In this document: positions 6,021 to 9,115 of the stretch, in pieces
How positions within the stretch are numbered: position 1 is the first letter of the stretch
How the letters are laid out: each line of letters begins with the position of its first letter
Origin: Deltaproteobacteria bacterium
GTDB lineage: Bacteria; Desulfobacterota; Dissulfuribacteria; Dissulfuribacterales; QOAL01
NCBI GenBank assembly: GCA_026988585.1
Contig: JALSKY010000243.1
Location: 1-9,115 of the forward strand
Length of the DNA: 9,115 bases
Direction: 5' to 3'
Translations under genes and position numbers: made by a program
The notes under the pieces: model-generated
Database searches by the model: none
Told to the model about the DNA's origin: nothing
Seen by the model: only the letters and a program-made list of their open reading frames with translations

Positions 6021-6725
6021 TCAAATCACGGTTTCCCGCACCTGTTTTCGCACCTGCTCAAAAACCCGGTAATCCAGCTCATGATTCCTCTGAAGTTCCG
6101 GAATAATCCTGTGAAATTCGGTAATGTCCCGGGGATTCAGACAATAATCCACTCCTCTCGAAAAAGCGGACAAACGGTCACTTATATTGCCGGCAAGATG
6201 AATATATAACAACAGGATCTGCCTTCTGATCTCAGGTCCAAGGGCGTGAAACCTGCCAAGAATCGATTTCAGGGTGTCCTCCGGCTCATGACCGGTTTGA
6301 TAGAGTATGGCCACCTGAAACTGGTTAAATCTCATAAGGTGATTCAATCCATCGATATCATTGATAAAACGAATCTGGAAACCCAAATCCATAAGCTTTC
6401 CCTCAATCTCTTTCTGCGCCTGAATATCTGGACAATAAACCACCGCGCTGGCCTTGCCGGAATCCAGGATATCTGCTTCACTGTTAGATATCACCTCTCT
6501 ATCCCCGGCAAAACCTGATCTCTCCAGCTGCCTATCCATATCTGCAGCAGATGAACCGGAATCTCCCGGGGAAACGCCGGGGCCCTCTCCACTCTGCCCA
6601 CCAACATCCAGGCTTATCTTGTGTCCGCATTCAACACACCGTATTACTGCCCTTCCTGAGGCAGGCAGCTTGGATTGATCGATGCGATATCTCTTCTGGC
6701 ATTCGGGACACCTTATCTCAACCAT
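6021..6725 (-). CDS. MJ0042-type zinc ribbon fused to a receiver-like domain
   Basis: This 234-residue cytosolic protein is the last gene of the pilT operon. Residues 1-40 are a zinc ribbon of the MJ0042 family: Cys6-x2-Cys9 and Cys30-x2-Cys33, with the typical IRCPECQKRYRID opening. A Gly/Ser-rich linker (~41-92) follows. Residues ~93-215 read like a response-regulator receiver fold: strands AVVYCPD, FQVAILYQ, RQILLLYIH and VDYCLNP in order. At the end of the third strand, where the phosphoacceptor Asp should be, there is Tyr/Gln, and the fifth strand has Asn-Pro instead of Lys-Pro, so phosphorylation looks unlikely. The C-terminus is a charged helix. ATG at 6725 has AGGAG eight bases upstream and lies 42 bp after the PilU-like gene. 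The role is unknown; by position it may modulate the retraction ATPases. Confidence 0.75.
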   Translation of the reverse strand: MVEIRCPECQKRYRIDQSKLPASGRAVIRCVECGHKISLDVGGQSGEGPGVSPGDSGSSAADMDRQLERSGFAGDREVISNSEADILDSGKASAVVYCPDIQAQKEIEGKLMDLGFQIRFINDIDGLNHLMRFNQFQVAILYQTGHEPEDTLKSILGRFHALGPEIRRQILLLYIHLAGNISDRLSAFSRGVDYCLNPRDITEFHRIIPELQRNHELDYRVFEQVRKQVRETVI

Positions 6726-6767
6726 TTCATTCTCTCCTATTCAAAAGACCCGGCATCAAACCGGATC

Positions 6768-7934
6768 CTATACACCTCCATACTCCAGATCTATCTCCAG
6801 GTCGCTGATATCAGTGGTGGTTTCTCCACGGCTTGCCTTTATCTGATCTATCCCCTGCCGGACCTTGGCCCTGGATGAAGCGTAGGTAAGGGCAGTATCC
6901 TCATCTATGATTCCACTGCCATAGAGCTGGGCAATATGCTGATCAAAGGTCTGCATATCATAGGCCTTGCCTGCGTCGATAATCTCATAGAAGGTCTTGC
7001 CCTCGCGTTCACCATTTATGATGCTGTCCTTCACTCTGACATTGTTCTGCATGATCTCAAAGATGGCTACTCGTCCCCCCTGTTTTTTAGGAAGAAGTCT
7101 CTGACCAACAACCCATCTCAGGGTCTCAGCCAGCCTGGATCTCACCTGTCGTTCCTCCTCAGTGGTAAACATTCCCAGTATTCTGTTGATGGTGTGACCA
7201 GCACTGACTGTATGCAGGGTACTGAAGACAAGATGTCCTGTCTCAGCTGCATTCAATGCAATCTCCATGGTCTCCCTATCCCTGATCTCACCAACCAGGA
7301 TTACATGAGGAGCCTGACGCAGGGCTGCCCTGAGCCCATTGGCAAAGGTATCGAAATCCTGGCCCAGTTCTCTCTGGTTAAAGGTGGCCTCCTTGGATTC
7401 ATGCAGATATTCTACAGGGTCTTCCAGTGTCACTACATGAAGGGGCTCATTCCTGTTGATCTCATCCAGGATGGCAGCCAGAGATGTGGTCTTACCTGTT
7501 CCGGTTGCGCCTGTAAAAAGGATGATCCCGTTTTTCTCTCTGGCCATCTTCAGAAAACACTCAGGGAGATTCAGCTCCTCTATTGTAGGAACCCTGGTCT
7601 CCAGCTTCCTCATTACTATGCTGTATCTCCCCTGCTGAGAGAATATATTCACACGAAAGCGTGGCCCTTCCTCGAGTTTATAGGAAAAATCACAGGAACC
7701 ATGTGCAAACAGGTCGGACAGAAGACGCCGGTCATTGTCCACAAGGCATAGAGCCACCTGTTCAGTCTGGAACGGCACCAGCCTTCCGGTATCGAGACCA
7801 AAGGATTGAACCTGATGGAGTTTTCCATCTGCTGCCACCTGTAAAGGCCGGCCACAGGTAAAATTCAGGTCAGAGATCCTGGGATGGGCTGCCAGCATCT
7901 CTTCAAGTATCTGATTGAGATCTACTCTTCTCAT
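6768..7934 (-). CDS. PilT/PilU-like type IV pilus accessory ATPase
   Basis: This is a secretion-type hexameric ATPase of the GspE/PilT superfamily, cytosolic and expected to act at the pilus base. An N-terminal PAS-like region (~1-110) precedes the motor domain: Walker A GATGTGKT (142-149), Asp-box EDPVEY (171-176), Walker B VILVGEIRD (211-219) and His-box HLVFSTLHT (234-242). All look intact, so ATP hydrolysis is expected. Where PilT carries AIRNLIRE this protein has VRVKDSIINGERE, so it resembles PilU, the accessory retraction ATPase that works with PilT. The usual PilT GPTGSGKST is GATGTGKTT, and the C-terminus is a long acidic tail (ISDLEIDLEY). It begins 8 bp after the pilT stop; a GGAGG in the last pilT codons and an adjacent GGGAG may serve as ribosome site. 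The exact orthology (PilU versus PilT2) is uncertain. Confidence 0.88.
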   Translation of the reverse strand: MRRVDLNQILEEMLAAHPRISDLNFTCGRPLQVAADGKLHQVQSFGLDTGRLVPFQTEQVALCLVDNDRRLLSDLFAHGSCDFSYKLEEGPRFRVNIFSQQGRYSIVMRKLETRVPTIEELNLPECFLKMAREKNGIILFTGATGTGKTTSLAAILDEINRNEPLHVVTLEDPVEYLHESKEATFNQRELGQDFDTFANGLRAALRQAPHVILVGEIRDRETMEIALNAAETGHLVFSTLHTVSAGHTINRILGMFTTEEERQVRSRLAETLRWVVGQRLLPKKQGGRVAIFEIMQNNVRVKDSIINGEREGKTFYEIIDAGKAYDMQTFDQHIAQLYGSGIIDEDTALTYASSRAKVRQGIDQIKASRGETTTDISDLEIDLEYGGV

Positions 7935-7942
7935 CTCCCGAT

Positions 7943-9025
7943 CTAAACCTCCGTGAAGTCCAGGGGTGCACTCCTGGCATAGGGTTTGAATTTGTCCTTA
8001 TCCACACACTTTGAGTATGCCTCATCAGGATCGATCCACCCCTTCTGGAGCAGCTCCATAATGGCATCGTCCAGGGTCTGCATACCGAATTTCTTTCCTG
8101 TCTGCATGGATGAGGGGATCTGATAGGTTTTGCCCTCGCGAATAAGATTCCTCACTGCCGGTGTAGCAATGAGTATCTCAAAAGCAACACAGCGGCCGGG
8201 AATATCTATCCTTTTGAACATGGTCTGGGATACCACTGCCCGCAGGGCATCTGCCAGGGTTGCCCTGACCTGTGGCTGCTGATGGGTTGGAAAGATCTCA
8301 ATTACCCTGTCCACTGTCTTTGCGGCTGAAATGGTATGCAGGGTCCCCATGACCAGATGACCGGTCATGGCCGCCTCTATGGCAAGAGAGATGGTCTCCA
8401 GATCCCTCATTTCACCGACCAGTATGATATCCGGGTCTTCACGAAGGGCACCTCTCAAGGCAGCACTGAAGGACTTGGTATGGGTTCCCACCTCTCTATG
8501 ATTCACAAGACAACCCTGATGTTCGTGCACAAATTCGATAGGGTCTTCAACGGTTATGATATGATCCTTACGATTACGGTTGGCATGGTCCAGTATGGCA
8601 GCAAGAGTTGTTGATTTACCACTTCCTGTAGGGCCAGTCACAAGGACCAGTCCCCTTGGAAGCATTGCCAGCTTGGTCATAACCTCTGGAAGCCCCAGGG
8701 TCTCAGCAGTGAGAATCTTGCTTGGAATCTCCCTGAACACTGCACCTATACCATTTTTCTGCTGGAAAAAGTTGGCCCTATACCTGGCAAGACCAGGAAT
8801 TTCGTAGCCAAAATCGATATCTCCTGTCTCTTCGAACTCTTTGATCTTGTTCTCTGGCGCTATCTCGTATAACATTCCTTTGAGTTCGTCATTTTCCAAA
8901 ACCTTGTACTTGACACGCTGCATATCTCCGCGGATGCGGATTACTGGCGGGGCACCTGCAACCATGTGCAGGTCCGATCCCCCCTGTTCATGGAGAAGCT
9001 TGAAAAATGCGTCTATTTTGGCCAT
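7943..9025 (-). CDS. pilT: Type IV pilus retraction ATPase PilT
   Basis: PilT is the hexameric motor that depolymerises type IV pili and powers twitching motility. At 360 residues the length is typical. The N-terminal domain (SDLHMVAGAPPVIRIRGDM, ~17-35) leads into the motor: Walker A GPTGSGKS (131-138), Asp-box VEDPIE (159-164), Walker B ILVGEMRD (201-208) and His-box HLVMGTLHT (223-231). The C-terminal AVRNLIRE (290-297) corresponds to the AIRNLIRE motif that is important for retraction. All catalytic elements are intact. ATG at 9025 has a perfect AGGAGG (9039-9044), but with a long 13-base gap. It is the first gene seen of a minus-strand operon with the PilU-like and zinc-ribbon genes. No pilin or pilus assembly genes lie in the window. 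Confidence 0.95.
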   Translation of the reverse strand: MAKIDAFFKLLHEQGGSDLHMVAGAPPVIRIRGDMQRVKYKVLENDELKGMLYEIAPENKIKEFEETGDIDFGYEIPGLARYRANFFQQKNGIGAVFREIPSKILTAETLGLPEVMTKLAMLPRGLVLVTGPTGSGKSTTLAAILDHANRNRKDHIITVEDPIEFVHEHQGCLVNHREVGTHTKSFSAALRGALREDPDIILVGEMRDLETISLAIEAAMTGHLVMGTLHTISAAKTVDRVIEIFPTHQQPQVRATLADALRAVVSQTMFKRIDIPGRCVAFEILIATPAVRNLIREGKTYQIPSSMQTGKKFGMQTLDDAIMELLQKGWIDPDEAYSKCVDKDKFKPYARSAPLDFTEV

Positions 9026-9038
9026 TTGTTTTCAAAAA

Positions 9039-9044
9039 CCTCCT
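9039..9044 (-). promoter_or_regulatory. pilT: Ribosome binding site of pilT (long spacing)
   Basis: The perfect Shine-Dalgarno AGGAGG on the minus strand lies 13 bases before ATG 9025, longer than the usual 5-9. No better in-frame start is closer, and the protein from 9025 begins where PilT should. No promoter was recognised between here and the window edge. Confidence 0.6.
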
Positions 9045-9115
9045 GTTTTCTTACGGTTGCCAATGTGCCCTGCCTGTTCACCCAGGTTTTCACAGACGCA
9101 CACTGGACGGATGGA

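Noticed and set aside
5975..6106. A 43-codon plus-strand ORF just after the GGCT-type gene
   Set aside because: No ribosome site, and most of it is antisense to the end of the zinc-ribbon gene.
6936..7751. Plus-strand ORF of 271 codons opposite the PilU-like gene
   Set aside because: It is antisense to a clearly conserved ATPase, resembles no known family, and lacks a ribosome site; a shadow of codon bias.

Overview
The window looks like ordinary chromosome from a Gram-negative bacterium, most likely of the Desulfobacterota (the former Deltaproteobacteria). The reasons are an outer-membrane lipid transport protein (MlaA), type IV pilus retraction ATPases, a PAS/HisKA sensor protein without an ATPase domain of a kind I associate with sulfate reducers, and a near-consensus sigma-54 promoter. 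No marker fixes the genus. I see no phage, transposon, CRISPR array or toxin-antitoxin genes.

Left part (1-1480): the window opens inside a plus-strand sensor gene whose 5' end is missing. It stops straight after the HisKA phosphoacceptor helices, with no HATPase domain. Then come a complete minus-strand tRNA-Pro(UGG) with encoded CCA, and a minus-strand DUF3135-type gene preceded by a sigma-54 -24/-12 promoter candidate and, further upstream, A/T-rich terminator-like hairpins.

Middle (1478-4640): a minus-strand two-gene unit encodes a CPA2 (KefB-type) cation/proton antiporter membrane domain and a separate two-CBS-domain protein. The two reading frames overlap by 4 bp (GTGA). After a 471-bp intergenic region comes plus-strand mlaA, which has a type I signal peptide rather than a clear lipobox. 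A possible terminator hairpin follows it.

Right-centre (4655-5970): a YgjP/WLM-type zinc metallopeptidase (minus) and a gamma-glutamylcyclotransferase-fold protein (plus) are divergent, with a short shared start region that holds a perfect 12-bp palindrome.

Right end (6021-9025): a minus-strand operon reads pilT, then a PilU-like second ATPase, then a protein with an MJ0042-type zinc ribbon fused to a receiver-like domain that appears to lack the phosphoacceptor Asp and conserved Lys. PilT keeps the AIRNLIRE-type motif and the second ATPase does not, which fits a main retraction motor plus an accessory one. The third gene is the least characterised and, by position, a candidate regulator of pilus retraction or social motility.

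I found no clear case for a new multi-gene system. The best leads are the zinc-ribbon/pseudo-receiver gene in the pil operon, the ATPase-less sensor, the sigma-54 promoter before DUF3135, and the split antiporter/CBS pair.
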